Source: Mycobacterium bohemicum DSM 44277
GTDB lineage: Bacteria > Actinomycetota > Actinomycetes > Mycobacteriales > Mycobacteriaceae
Reading direction: 5' to 3'
Length of the DNA: 64,000 bases
Assembly (NCBI RefSeq): GCF_001053185.1
Contig: NZ_CSTD01000001.1
Location: 248,001-312,000 of the forward strand
In this document: one piece after another, positions 55,722-64,000 of the stretch
Position numbering within the stretch: the stretch's first letter is position 1
How the letters are laid out: the number at the start of each line of letters is the position of its first letter
Program-made: the position numbers and the translations under genes
Notes under the pieces: model-generated
Seen by the model: only the letters and a program-made list of their open reading frames with translations
Databases searched by the model: none
What the model was told of the DNA's origin: nothing

Positions 55722-55899
55722 TGGCGCTCTCGGGGCAGTTTTGCTCCCCGGTCACGGCCTGCAGCTCGAGGTCGCCGGAGACGTCGTCAACCCGAACGAC
55801 GCAGTGGCCGGCCTCGTCGGCGTCGAAGACGTCCGGGGCCAGCGTGTAGCAGCGCCCGTGGCCGGTGCAGCGGTCGGGGTCGACCGAAACGCGAATCAT
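55705..55899 (-). CDS. 3Fe-4S-type ferredoxin, P450 partner
   Basis: A 64-residue ferredoxin. Cluster cysteines are in RCTGHGRC (CxxGxxxC, the 3Fe-4S type) and a C-terminal Cys in QNCPESAI. Such ferredoxins sit beside mycobacterial P450s and pass electrons to them. ATG 55899 overlaps the natural P450 stop in ATGA. Because of a 2-base slip in the P450, the current P450 frame also reads straight into this gene. Confidence 0.9.
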   Translation of the reverse strand: MIRVSVDPDRCTGHGRCYTLAPDVFDADEAGHCVVRVDDVSGDLELQAVTGEQNCPESAITLSR

Positions 55900-57063
55900 G
55901 CCACCGGGAAGATCAGCGGCAGCGATTCCACCGACCGCAGCGCGGCGGTGTAGGTGAGCTGCGTGCCGGGCTTGATCTCGTAATCCGGTATGCGGCGGTG
56001 GAATTCGCGCAGCGCCACCCGCAGTTCCATGCGCCAGGTGCGACCCGAGGCAGCGGTGCGGCCCCCCACCGAACGCGCGGTGCCGGTTGGGGTTGCGGGT
56101 GAAGTCGACGACGTCGGGATCGGAGAACTCTGCCGGATCGGTGTTGGCCGCGCCCAGCAGCGGGCTGACCCGCTCACCCTTGCTGATCGGGCACCCGCCC
56201 ACCTCGACGTCCTGCATGGCGACGCGGGCCACCCCGGGCACGGGCGTCTCCCAGCGCAGCAACTCCTCGATGGCGCTCGGCAGGATCTCGGGCTGCTCGA
56301 CGAGCTGGTGGCGGTGCTCGGGGTGCTGTGCCAGGTACACGAAGAAGCAGTCCAGCGAGTCGGTGACCGTGTCCAGCCCCGCGATGAGGAACAGGAAACA
56401 GATGTCGAGCAGCTCCTCGCGCGACAGCGGCTCCCCGGCGATGTTGGCCCCGATCATCGCCGACAGCACGTCGTCGCGCGGGTGAGCGATGTGGTCGTCG
56501 ATGGCGCGGTCGAAGTAGTCGTAGATCTGTTGCGCCGTCGGGGCACCGCTCTCGTGCCGGCGGTCGAACCCCGAATCGCCCTCCGGGCGGATGATCGCGT
56601 CCTTCCAGACCAGAAACTGATCCATGTCCTCCAGCGGCAAGCCGAGCAGCTGCAGGAAGACCGTGCACGGCAGCGGGACGGCGAACTCCTCGTGGAAGTC
56701 GCACTCGCCCCGCCCGGCGAAGCGGTCGATCATCTCGTTCACCAGCGCGGCGACGCCCGGTTCGCGCCGGGCCATCTCCCGGGGGGTGAACAGCGGGTCG
56801 AGGATGCGCCGGTACTTGGCGTGCTCCGGCGGATCGATCTGCAGCGGGATCATCGGCCGGATGTTGCCGAGGTCGACGGCGTCCATGTTCGACGAGAACA
56901 GCTCGGTGCGTTTGAGCGCCATTTCGATGTCGGAGAGGCGGCTGAGCACCACCGCCTGTGGCGACCGGAACACCGGGCTGGTTTCGCGCAGCGCCTTATA
57001 CATCGGCTGCGGCTCCGCCAGGCCCGTCACCGTCTGGTCGACGAACCCTTCCGTTTCTGTCAT
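55896..57063 (-). pseudogene. Cytochrome P450 with 2-base frameshift near the haem loop
   Basis: A P450 intact through its core: I-helix LFLIAGLDTVTDSL, ExxR in IEELLRWE, and haem loop FGGGPHRCLGSHLA. Then, at about 56029-56034, the frame slips: instead of the expected ARMELRVALREFHRRIPDYE it reads HGTAGGAARIPPPHTGLRD. A lost GC pair in GCGCGC explains this. The other frame carries the normal tail (DYEIKPGTQLTYTAALRSVE) to its stop at 55896. The slipped frame does not stop but joins the ferredoxin in frame, giving a single 452-residue product. Sequencing error is the simple alternative. Confidence 0.85.
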
Positions 57064-57162
57064 GCGGTCAGCCTGGCACCAACGTTCGTGCTGAGCAATA
57101 GCTCAAATGTGGGGACCCGTCGCTGGTCAGCAGCATCGGCAGCGGGTAGCGTTGGTCGGCGC

Positions 57163-57559
<397 letters not shown>

Positions 57560-57571
57560 GCCCCGGCCGCC

Positions 57572-59128
57572 TCAGCGCCGGGCTTTGCGCACCGACTTGG
57601 CCAGCTTGCGCAGCGCGTCGTCGAGTTGCTGACGGCACCGCTCGGCAAGGTCGGATTCCTGTTGGTACAGCAGCCCGTAGGTGAACGTGTCCTCGCCGGC
57701 GGCGTGCGCGGCCTCGGCCTCGTGTCGCAGATGCTCGCGGCTGACGACGCTGTCCTGATGGTCGCCGAGCAGCGACTGGATGGCCTTGGCCTGTTCGGAC
57801 ACCTGGTCGGCCCCGGTCGCCGCGGCGGTGTAGCGAAGACGCTTGGCGCGCTTGCGGATTCGATGCAGCGCCTCGTCGCGTTCGTGCGCGCCGGGAGGGT
57901 GGTCGAGCTCGGCCTGCGCGGCGCCTTTCATGGCCTTGCGCACCTTGCGGTAGGCGGCGTCGATGGTAACCGGCGCGTGCTCCTCGCCCAGGATCTCGGC
58001 GGGGCTGCGCGAGACCAGTTCGTCGAGGGCGTCCAGGAGGCGGAAATACCGCTGGGAGCGCATGGCCATCAACGATCGGCGCCACCCGGTCTGATATCGG
58101 TTCCAGGCACCCTCGACCAGGCGCGCGCGCACCGGTCCCCGCACCAAATCCGGTGCCAGCCGGCCCAATTCGGTGTCATAGCGCTCGGCGAGCACTTCGG
58201 CATCGCGCGCGATGCCCAGGATGCCGGCCAGCTCGCGCAATTCGTCGAGCATCCAGGCGAAGTCGCCCAGGCCGAACGACTCGTCGTAATCGCGCAGCAG
58301 GCTGCGGATCTTGCGGGTGGTGACCCGCATCTGATGGATGGAGTCCGGCGCGTCGGCGCGCACGGCGCGGTCCCACACCAGCAGTTCACCGACCTGCTCG
58401 ATCAGCGCGCGCTGCAGGGGCTCCTCGGCGCGTGCAGGGCCGACGGGTTGCGCGGTCCGGCCCAGCACCCGGGCCAGCTTGGAGGCGTGACCGGCGGGCG
58501 CGGCGCCCGCGTCGAGCAGCCGATTGCACAACCGGTTCAGCAGGTCGGTGTCGGGGACCCCGCTGCCGGCGGCGTCCTCCGAGAGCTCCAGCTCCCACTC
58601 GCGCCACTCCTGTTGGGCGCCAGGGGAATCGCCGGAATCGTCGGGATCGTCGCCGGAACCGGTGGCCGCCCACGCGGTGACGTGGTCGTTGCTGAACTCC
58701 GCCAGGGCGGTGCCGTCGGCGCGGTACAGCACCTGGCTTTCGCGGGTCGTGGTGATGCGCGCGACGGGTTGCAGAGGCCGGTCGCGCACGATGGCGAGCA
58801 CGACGTCGCGCAGTTCGTCGGGAACCGCCTCGTGCCCGTCGGCGCTCAGTGGTGCGTGGATCTCGGTGCGGGCGTCGGGACCCCCCGGGAGCTTCAGGTG
58901 CCATCCCGCGTCGTGGCCGCCGGTGCGGCGCCGCAGCGTGATCTTGTTGCGCGCCAGATCCTGGTTCGGTGTGTCGAAGTAGGTCGCGTCCAGGGACTGC
59001 GTCGGCGACTTCTCCACGCGGGCCACCGCGGCGATGCCCTCGAACGAGGGCGACACGGTGGCGTCGACGACGTCGAACTTGCGCTCTACCTCGAGATGGC
59101 GCGAAGTCTTGGGCGCTTTTGCAGGCAT
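57572..59128 (-). CDS. CYTH-CHAD domain protein (Rv2226-like)
   Basis: A 518-residue protein. The N-terminal CYTH (triphosphate tunnel) domain has the ExExK signature in HLEVERKFDV, then TLRRRTGGHDAGWHLKLPG and charged strands. The C-terminal CHAD domain is helical and His/Arg-rich (SIHQMRVTTRKIRSLLRDYD; ALHRIRKRAKRLRYTAAATG), which binds polyphosphate in this family. It matches Rv2226 by order. ATG 59128; the longer frame start at 59173 is not needed. Confidence 0.9.
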   Translation of the reverse strand: MPAKAPKTSRHLEVERKFDVVDATVSPSFEGIAAVARVEKSPTQSLDATYFDTPNQDLARNKITLRRRTGGHDAGWHLKLPGGPDARTEIHAPLSADGHEAVPDELRDVVLAIVRDRPLQPVARITTTRESQVLYRADGTALAEFSNDHVTAWAATGSGDDPDDSGDSPGAQQEWREWELELSEDAAGSGVPDTDLLNRLCNRLLDAGAAPAGHASKLARVLGRTAQPVGPARAEEPLQRALIEQVGELLVWDRAVRADAPDSIHQMRVTTRKIRSLLRDYDESFGLGDFAWMLDELRELAGILGIARDAEVLAERYDTELGRLAPDLVRGPVRARLVEGAWNRYQTGWRRSLMAMRSQRYFRLLDALDELVSRSPAEILGEEHAPVTIDAAYRKVRKAMKGAAQAELDHPPGAHERDEALHRIRKRAKRLRYTAAATGADQVSEQAKAIQSLLGDHQDSVVSREHLRHEAEAAHAAGEDTFTYGLLYQQESDLAERCRQQLDDALRKLAKSVRKARR

Positions 59129-59213
59129 CGTGGCTTCCGTCGGGGGCGGGAATCGGCTCCAACAGCCTGCCATACGCGAGTTACGCGCCCGGTGGCGATC
59201 GCGGGCCGGCGCG

Positions 59214-60401
59214 CTAACCGGGAGGGTCGGGGCGACGATGCAGCGCCAGCCCGCTCAGCTGACGAATCGTGTCCATCTCGGTGTCCCGATAAGGGCGTCC
59301 GTCCGGCCCGAGCAGGTCATGGAACCACACGTCGGGCATCGCGGCGTACGGGTGCTCCCACGAGTCCCACGGGAAGTAGGTCTGGGTCTTCCCGGCGACG
59401 AGCCCCCAGTTGAGCGCACCGACGTTGTAGCGCTTGGCGACTGGCAGGATGCCCTGCACGGTGCTGCCCAGGGGACGGGCCAGGTACTCCGTGCACAGGA
59501 TCGGGCGGCCCAGCGGGGCGAGTTCGGCGATGCGGCCCTCGAAGTCCGCGGGCTCGCCATACGAGTGGAAGGTGATCACGTCGGAGTTCTCGAGCTGGAT
59601 GCCGCTGATCGTGCTGCGCCGTTGCGGGTCCGCCCATTCGCCGTCCCACACGGCGCTGGTCAACGGTTGGCACGGATCGACCGATCGTGCCCACCCGAAG
59701 ACCTGCGGCAGCAGATCCGCGACAAGCTCGACCTTGTCCGCCCGTTCGACCGAGCGGTAGTAGCGGGAGGGATTGTCGGGCTCGTTCCACAGATCCCAGG
59801 CCAGTACGCGGTCGTCCGTGCGGAATTCGGTCAGCACGCCCGTGACGTAGCCGCGCAGGGTGCCCTGGTATTCGCGGTCGTCGAGGCGCGCGGCGCCCGG
59901 ACTCTGCACCCATCCCGAGTTGTGCACGCCGGGCCGCGGCGGGCGCTGCGGGCCGGGCTCGGGGAACGGATCCCAGCACGAGTCGAACAGCACGAACAGC
60001 GGCTTGATGCCGTGGCGCGCGGCGATGTCGACGAAGTGCGCCAGGCGGGAGAGGAACCCGCGGCGGTCCTGGGCCCACAGCAAGTCGTGCAGGAAGACTC
60101 GCACCGAGTTGAACCCGTTGGCCTGCGCCCAGCCCAGCTCGGTGTCGACGCGCCGCGGGTCGAAGGTGGGGGCCTGGAACATCTCCAGTTGGTTGATGGC
60201 GTTCGACGTGACGTAGTTGGCGCCGACGAGCCAGCCCTGCGCCCGGTACCACGTGTTGGCGCGGTCGGGTGACCACCGGCTGCCTTCCGGCGACGTGCGG
60301 GGCGGTTGCGCGATGGCGCGCGGTGCTCCGGCCAGTGCTCCCCCTCCTAGGCCTCCCGCCAGCCATAGCAGCGACCTCAACACCGTTCGGCGGCGCACCA
60401 A
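59214..60401 (-). CDS. Secreted glycoside hydrolase (GH5-like)
   Basis: A 395-residue exported protein with a Tat-like signal (RRRTVLRSLLWLAGGLGGGA, cleavage near AIA). The mature part is a (beta/alpha)8 glycosidase: GFNSVRVFLHDLLWAQDRRG, acid/base Glu in WDLWNEPDN, and nucleophile Glu in ILCTEYLARP. The pattern fits cellulase/mannanase-like GH5 enzymes. Substrate unknown; arabinan or mannan of the envelope is possible. Not normally between Rv2225 and Rv2226, so probably an insertion. Confidence 0.82.
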   Translation of the reverse strand: MVRRRTVLRSLLWLAGGLGGGALAGAPRAIAQPPRTSPEGSRWSPDRANTWYRAQGWLVGANYVTSNAINQLEMFQAPTFDPRRVDTELGWAQANGFNSVRVFLHDLLWAQDRRGFLSRLAHFVDIAARHGIKPLFVLFDSCWDPFPEPGPQRPPRPGVHNSGWVQSPGAARLDDREYQGTLRGYVTGVLTEFRTDDRVLAWDLWNEPDNPSRYYRSVERADKVELVADLLPQVFGWARSVDPCQPLTSAVWDGEWADPQRRSTISGIQLENSDVITFHSYGEPADFEGRIAELAPLGRPILCTEYLARPLGSTVQGILPVAKRYNVGALNWGLVAGKTQTYFPWDSWEHPYAAMPDVWFHDLLGPDGRPYRDTEMDTIRQLSGLALHRRPDPPG

Positions 60402-60534
60402 GTCACCCCGGTTCCCACAGAGAATTGCGCGCGCCCTTCGGTGTCTACATGGTGTCGAAGTCCGTTACTCGGTCAATCGTACAGCATTGTCACGCAAGGG
60501 TTTTCGTGGTATTTGCGACCGCGGCCGACGCGGG

Positions 60535-61377
60535 TCAGAAGCAGTGCTCGTCGGCGGGAAAGGACCCGTCGGCCACCTCTTGGGCGTACCGCCGCGCGGC
60601 GCCGGCCAGTTCGCCGCCGATATCGGCGAAGCGCTTGACGAACCGCGGCGGCTTGCCCCCGCTCATCCCGGTCATCCCGGCCATGTCCTGCCAGACCAGA
60701 ACCTGGGCGTCGCAGTTGGGCCCGGCCCCGATCCCGACGGTCGGGATGGTCAGCTTGCCGGTGATCTGGGTGGCCAGTTCGGCCGGCACCATCTCCATCA
60801 CGACCGAGAACGCCCCGGCCTCGGCGACGGCGATCGCGTCGGCGACGGTCTGCTCGGCGGCGTCACCGCGGCCCTGCACCCGGAACCCGCCGAGGCCGTT
60901 CACGCTCTGCGGCGTGAACCCGACGTGGCCCATCACCGGGATGCCCGCGGCGGTCAGGCAGGCGATCTGCTCGGCCACCCGCTCGCCGCCCTCGAGCTTG
61001 ACGGCGTGCGCGCCGCCCTCCTTCATGAACCGGGTGGCGGTGGCCAGCGCGGCGGCGGGTCCGGCCTCATAGCTGCCGAACGGCAGGTCGGCGACCACCA
61101 GGGCGTGCCGGGCGCCCCGCGCCACCCCCCGGACCAGCGGGATGAGCTCGTCGATCGAGACCGGCACCGTGGTGTCGTAGCCGTACACGACGTTGGCCGC
61201 CGAATCGCCCACCAGCAACACCGGAATGCCGGCCTCGTCGAAGATGCGGGCGGTGGAGAAGTCGTAGACCGTGAGCATCGCCCACTTGTGGCCCTCGGCC
61301 TTCATCCGCTGCAGGTGGTGGGTGCGGATCTTGGTGAGCGCCGGCGCGCTCGCGCCGTAAACGTTGTGCTCAGACAT
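60535..61377 (-). CDS. panB: Ketopantoate hydroxymethyltransferase PanB
   Basis: A 280-residue enzyme for the first committed step of pantothenate (CoA) synthesis: it transfers hydroxymethyl from methylene-tetrahydrofolate to 2-ketoisovalerate. Visible motifs are [35 protein letters not shown] (metal Asp), [15 protein letters not shown] (Lys and Glu), and [16 protein letters not shown]. It matches Rv2225. ATG 61377; longer frame upstream antisenses the intergenic region. Confidence 0.95.
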   Translation of the reverse strand: MSEHNVYGASAPALTKIRTHHLQRMKAEGHKWAMLTVYDFSTARIFDEAGIPVLLVGDSAANVVYGYDTTVPVSIDELIPLVRGVARGARHALVVADLPFGSYEAGPAAALATATRFMKEGGAHAVKLEGGERVAEQIACLTAAGIPVMGHVGFTPQSVNGLGGFRVQGRGDAAEQTVADAIAVAEAGAFSVVMEMVPAELATQITGKLTIPTVGIGAGPNCDAQVLVWQDMAGMTGMSGGKPPRFVKRFADIGGELAGAARRYAQEVADGSFPADEHCF

Positions 61378-61609
61378 CGTTGTCCTCAATGAATGGCCGG
61401 GTCGATCCTCGTGGCCCTTGAGGTGTTGAAATCCTGGTCGGGTCCCCGGGTTCGTCTGACCCCGCCATTCTGCCACTTCATCGCCGCGATTTCACCGCCG
61501 CCGCCCTGTGATACATGCCTCGGCCCGATTTGCCGCAGCTGCCGGTGGCCTCCGGGTGGCCGGCCGGTGTCGCGCTCATCAAAATCTCAGGCGGGCTCTG
61601 GCAGCATAG

Positions 61610-63172
61610 GTGACCATGGGCCTGACTCGCCGCGACAAAGTCGCGCGCACGCTGCTGACCGGAACGGCGATCGCCGCCGTGGCGGTCCTTCTCGCCGGCT
61701 GCGTCCACATGGTGCGCGGCCGCGCGGTCATGTCGGAGCCGAGGCTCGGCCAGCCGATCGAATGGACGCCGTGCCGCTCGTCGAACCCCAGAGCCAAGAT
61801 CCCCAAGGGCGCGATGTGCGGCAAGCTGGCCGTGCCCGTCGACTACGACCACCTCGACGGCGACGTGGCCGCGCTGACCTTGATCCGTTTCCCGGCGACC
61901 GGAGACAAGATCGGTTCGCTGGTGATCAACCCGGGCGGCCCCGGTGAGTCCGGCATCGACGCCGCCCTCGGCGTCGTGCAGACGCTGCCCAAGCGGGTCC
62001 GTGAGCGGTTCGACCTGGTGGGCTTCGACCCTCGCGGCGTCGGGACCTCGCGGCCGGCGATCTGGTGCAACTCCGACGCCGACAACGACCGGCTGCGCAC
62101 GGAGCCCGACGTGGACTACAGCCCGGCGGGGGTGGCCCACATCGAGGACGAGACCAAGGATTTCGTCGGCCGCTGCGTCGACAAGATGGGCAAGAGCTTC
62201 CTGGCCAACGTCGGGACCGTCAACGTCGCCCGCGACCTGGACGGGATCCGTGCGGCCCTGGGCGACGAGAAGCTGACGTACCTGGGCTACTCGTACGGCA
62301 CCCGGATCGGCTCGGCCTACGCCGAGGCCTACCCGACGAAGGTGCGGGCGATGATCCTCGACGGCGCCGTCGACCCCAACGCCGATCCGATCGAGGCGGA
62401 TCTGCGGCAGGCCAAGGGCTTTCAGGACGCGTTCAACGACTACGCCGCCGACTGCGCCAAGCAGTCGACCTGCCCGTTGGGCACCGACCCGGCCAAGGCC
62501 GTCGACGTCTACCACAGCCTGGTCGACCCGCTGGTCGACCCGAACAACCCGATGATCGGCCGCCCGGCGCCCACCACCGACCCGCGCGGGCTGAGCTACA
62601 GCGACGCGATCGTGGGCACGATCATGGCGCTGTACTCGCCGACGCTGTGGCATCACCTCACCGACGGGCTGACCGAGCTGGCCCACCACCACGGCGACAC
62701 CATGCTGGCCCTGGCCGACATGTACATGCGCCGCGACGCGCACGGCCACTACAGCAACGCCACCGACGCCCGCGTGGCGATCAATTGCGTGGACCAGCCC
62801 GCGATCACCGACCGCGCCAAGGTCGTCGACGAGGACCGCCGGTCCCGTGAGATCGCCCCGTTCATGAGTTACGGCACGTTCACCGGCTACGCGCCGCTGG
62901 GCACGTGCGCGTTCTGGCCGGTGCCGCCGACGAGCAAGCCGCACAACATCTCCGCGCCCGGCCTGGCCCCGACGGTGGTGGTGTCGACCACGCACGATCC
63001 GGCGACGCCGTACAAGGCGGGTGTCGACCTCGCCAACGAGCTGCGCGGCTCGCTGCTCACCTTCGACGGCACCCAGCACACGGTCGTCTTCCAGGGCGAC
63101 AGCTGCGTCGACGACTACGTGACGGCATACCTGGTCGGGGGCTCCACGCCGCCCAGCGGGGCCAAGTGCTGA
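61610..63172 (+). CDS. caeA: Envelope serine protease/esterase CaeA (Hip1)
   Basis: A 520-residue alpha/beta hydrolase, same length as M. tuberculosis CaeA/Hip1 (Rv2224c). The N-terminus has a membrane signal with lipobox VLLAGC, so it is likely a cell-envelope lipoprotein. The nucleophile is Ser228 in LGYSYGTRIG; Asp463 (TTHDPATPY) and His490 (GTQHTVVF) complete the triad. Hip1 cleaves GroEL2 and modulates host responses. GTG 61610 gives the known length; ATG 61616 is possible. A tandem paralogue follows. Confidence 0.94.
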   Translation: MTMGLTRRDKVARTLLTGTAIAAVAVLLAGCVHMVRGRAVMSEPRLGQPIEWTPCRSSNPRAKIPKGAMCGKLAVPVDYDHLDGDVAALTLIRFPATGDKIGSLVINPGGPGESGIDAALGVVQTLPKRVRERFDLVGFDPRGVGTSRPAIWCNSDADNDRLRTEPDVDYSPAGVAHIEDETKDFVGRCVDKMGKSFLANVGTVNVARDLDGIRAALGDEKLTYLGYSYGTRIGSAYAEAYPTKVRAMILDGAVDPNADPIEADLRQAKGFQDAFNDYAADCAKQSTCPLGTDPAKAVDVYHSLVDPLVDPNNPMIGRPAPTTDPRGLSYSDAIVGTIMALYSPTLWHHLTDGLTELAHHHGDTMLALADMYMRRDAHGHYSNATDARVAINCVDQPAITDRAKVVDEDRRSREIAPFMSYGTFTGYAPLGTCAFWPVPPTSKPHNISAPGLAPTVVVSTTHDPATPYKAGVDLANELRGSLLTFDGTQHTVVFQGDSCVDDYVTAYLVGGSTPPSGAKC

Positions 63173-63269
63173 GTCGTTCGCCACGTTGCGACGACACGCT
63201 CGCGCGTGTGAAGACGAGACCAAGGCGTGACCATTTCGCGCTGTAGCCGAACGACGCCCGGGTGCAACG

Positions 63270-64000
63270 ATGTCAGCCATGTCGCGCCTGAGACCGTTGA
63301 GTTCAGCGCTGCTGTCGTTGGGGGTGCTGGCCGCCGGGCAATCCGCGGGGACACTTCCGGTGGCGGGGGCGACGCCCGAGCCCGGTGCCGGTCAGACGCC
63401 CGCGCCGGCTCCGCCGCAGGCCGCCGCGTCAGGCTTGACCTGGGGCACCTGCGATCAGTTCCTCAGCGACTCCGCTGACGTTCCGGCCGGCGCGCGGTGC
63501 ACCACCGTGTCGGTCCCGGTGGACTACAACGCCCCGGGCGGGGCTCAGGCGAAGCTGGCCGTCATCCGCGTGCCCGCGACCGGGAAGCGCCTCGGGTCCC
63601 TGCTGGTCAATCCCGGCGGGCCCGGCGGGTCCGCGGTCGACATGGTGGCCGGCATGGCCTCGGACCTCGACGGTTCGGACATCAGGCGGAACTTCGACCT
63701 GGTGGGCTTCGACCCGCGGGGGGTGGGCCACTCGACGCCGGCGTTGCGCTGCCGCACCGACGCCGAGTTCGACGCGTACCGGCGCGAGCCCATGGTCGAC
63801 TACAGCCCGGCCGGTGTGGCGCACATCGAGCAGCTCTACCGGCAGCTGGCCCAGCAATGCGTCAACCGGATGGGCACCGCGTTCCTGGCGAACGTCGGCA
63901 CCTCCTCGGTCGCGCGCGACATGGACCTGGTGCGCCAGGCGCTCGGCGATGATCAGATCAATTACCTCGGCTTCAGCTACGGCACCGAGCTGGGCACGGC
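63270..64000 (+). CDS. CaeA paralogue (Rv2223c-like), cut by window end
   Basis: An exported alpha/beta hydrolase, about 243 codons visible. The signal region is MSRLRPLSSALLSLGVLAAG, followed by a Pro/Ala linker, then WGTCDQFLSDSAD, LLVNPGGPGGSAVDMV, VGFDPRGVGHSTPALRC and the nucleophile motif LGFSYGTELG near the window end. Tandem to caeA, 97 nt apart, as Rv2224c-Rv2223c. Start ATG 63270 or 63279. Confidence 0.9.
   Translation, partial: MSAMSRLRPLSSALLSLGVLAAGQSAGTLPVAGATPEPGAGQTPAPAPPQAAASGLTWGTCDQFLSDSADVPAGARCTTVSVPVDYNAPGGAQAKLAVIRVPATGKRLGSLLVNPGGPGGSAVDMVAGMASDLDGSDIRRNFDLVGFDPRGVGHSTPALRCRTDAEFDAYRREPMVDYSPAGVAHIEQLYRQLAQQCVNRMGTAFLANVGTSSVARDMDLVRQALGDDQINYLGFSYGTELGT

Overview
This is a high-GC window from a slow-growing Mycobacterium. 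The evidence is a PE_PGRS gene, the FAS-II mycolate operon with mabR, mycothiol-dependent mscR, cyp124, and long collinearity (in inverted orientation) with the M. tuberculosis Rv2223c to Rv2265 region. Rv numbers are recalled family knowledge, not database searches. I do not assign a species.

Layout. 1-4.1 kb: a partial SDR, a mazEF9-type and a vapBC-type toxin-antitoxin pair (vapC frameshifted), a hypothetical and a small membrane protein. 4.1-9.6 kb: an amidase that has acquired an Mce N-terminus, an extra KasB-like ketoacyl synthase, a cutinase, two DUF202 membrane proteins, a HAD hydrolase and a secreted protein. 9.6-14.3 kb: a SnoaL-like protein, the MFS / MmpS-like / CYP124 operon and a dihydrodipicolinate-reductase-like enzyme. 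14.3-27.7 kb: orthologues of Rv2264c, Rv2263, Rv2260, mscR, Rv2258c, Rv2257c, Rv2256c, Rv2252, Rv2251, Rv2250c and glpD1. 27.7-31.2 kb: an accessory insert with a TetR regulator, its likely target FAD monooxygenase, and a DUF559 gene bracketed by two palindromic repeats.

31.2-41.0 kb, minus strand: aceE and mabR, then the FAS-II operon fabD-acpM-kasA-kasB-accD6, which extends fatty acids to meromycolates; MabR is its regulator. 41.1-42.8 kb: Rv2240c, Rv2239c, ahpE and tRNA-Val. 43-48.1 kb: a tRNA-adjacent accessory stretch with a Baeyer-Villiger monooxygenase, a wax-ester-synthase remnant, a frameshifted PE_PGRS and an epoxide hydrolase. 48.2-51.9 kb: Rv2237, then a gene that starts as cobD and ends as Rv2230c, implying loss of the cobD-Rv2235-ptpA-ptkA-cobC block, then Rv2229c with a corrupted central segment, and the RNase H/phosphatase gene Rv2228c. 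52-57 kb: a TetR regulator, a molybdopterin oxidoreductase, a Zn-alcohol dehydrogenase and a P450/ferredoxin pair in which a 2-base slip has made one continuous reading frame. 57.1-64 kb: RNase P RNA, a CYTH-CHAD protein, a secreted glycoside hydrolase, panB, caeA/hip1 and its tandem paralogue (cut by the window end).

The strongest unusual signals are three gene chimaeras (Mce::amidase, cobD::NIF3, P450::ferredoxin), an adapter/transposon-end-like scar inside the Rv2229c orthologue, a third KasA/B-type synthase, and a family of long palindromes placed just after stop codons. Several frame disruptions occur, so assembly error must be excluded before reading them as biology.
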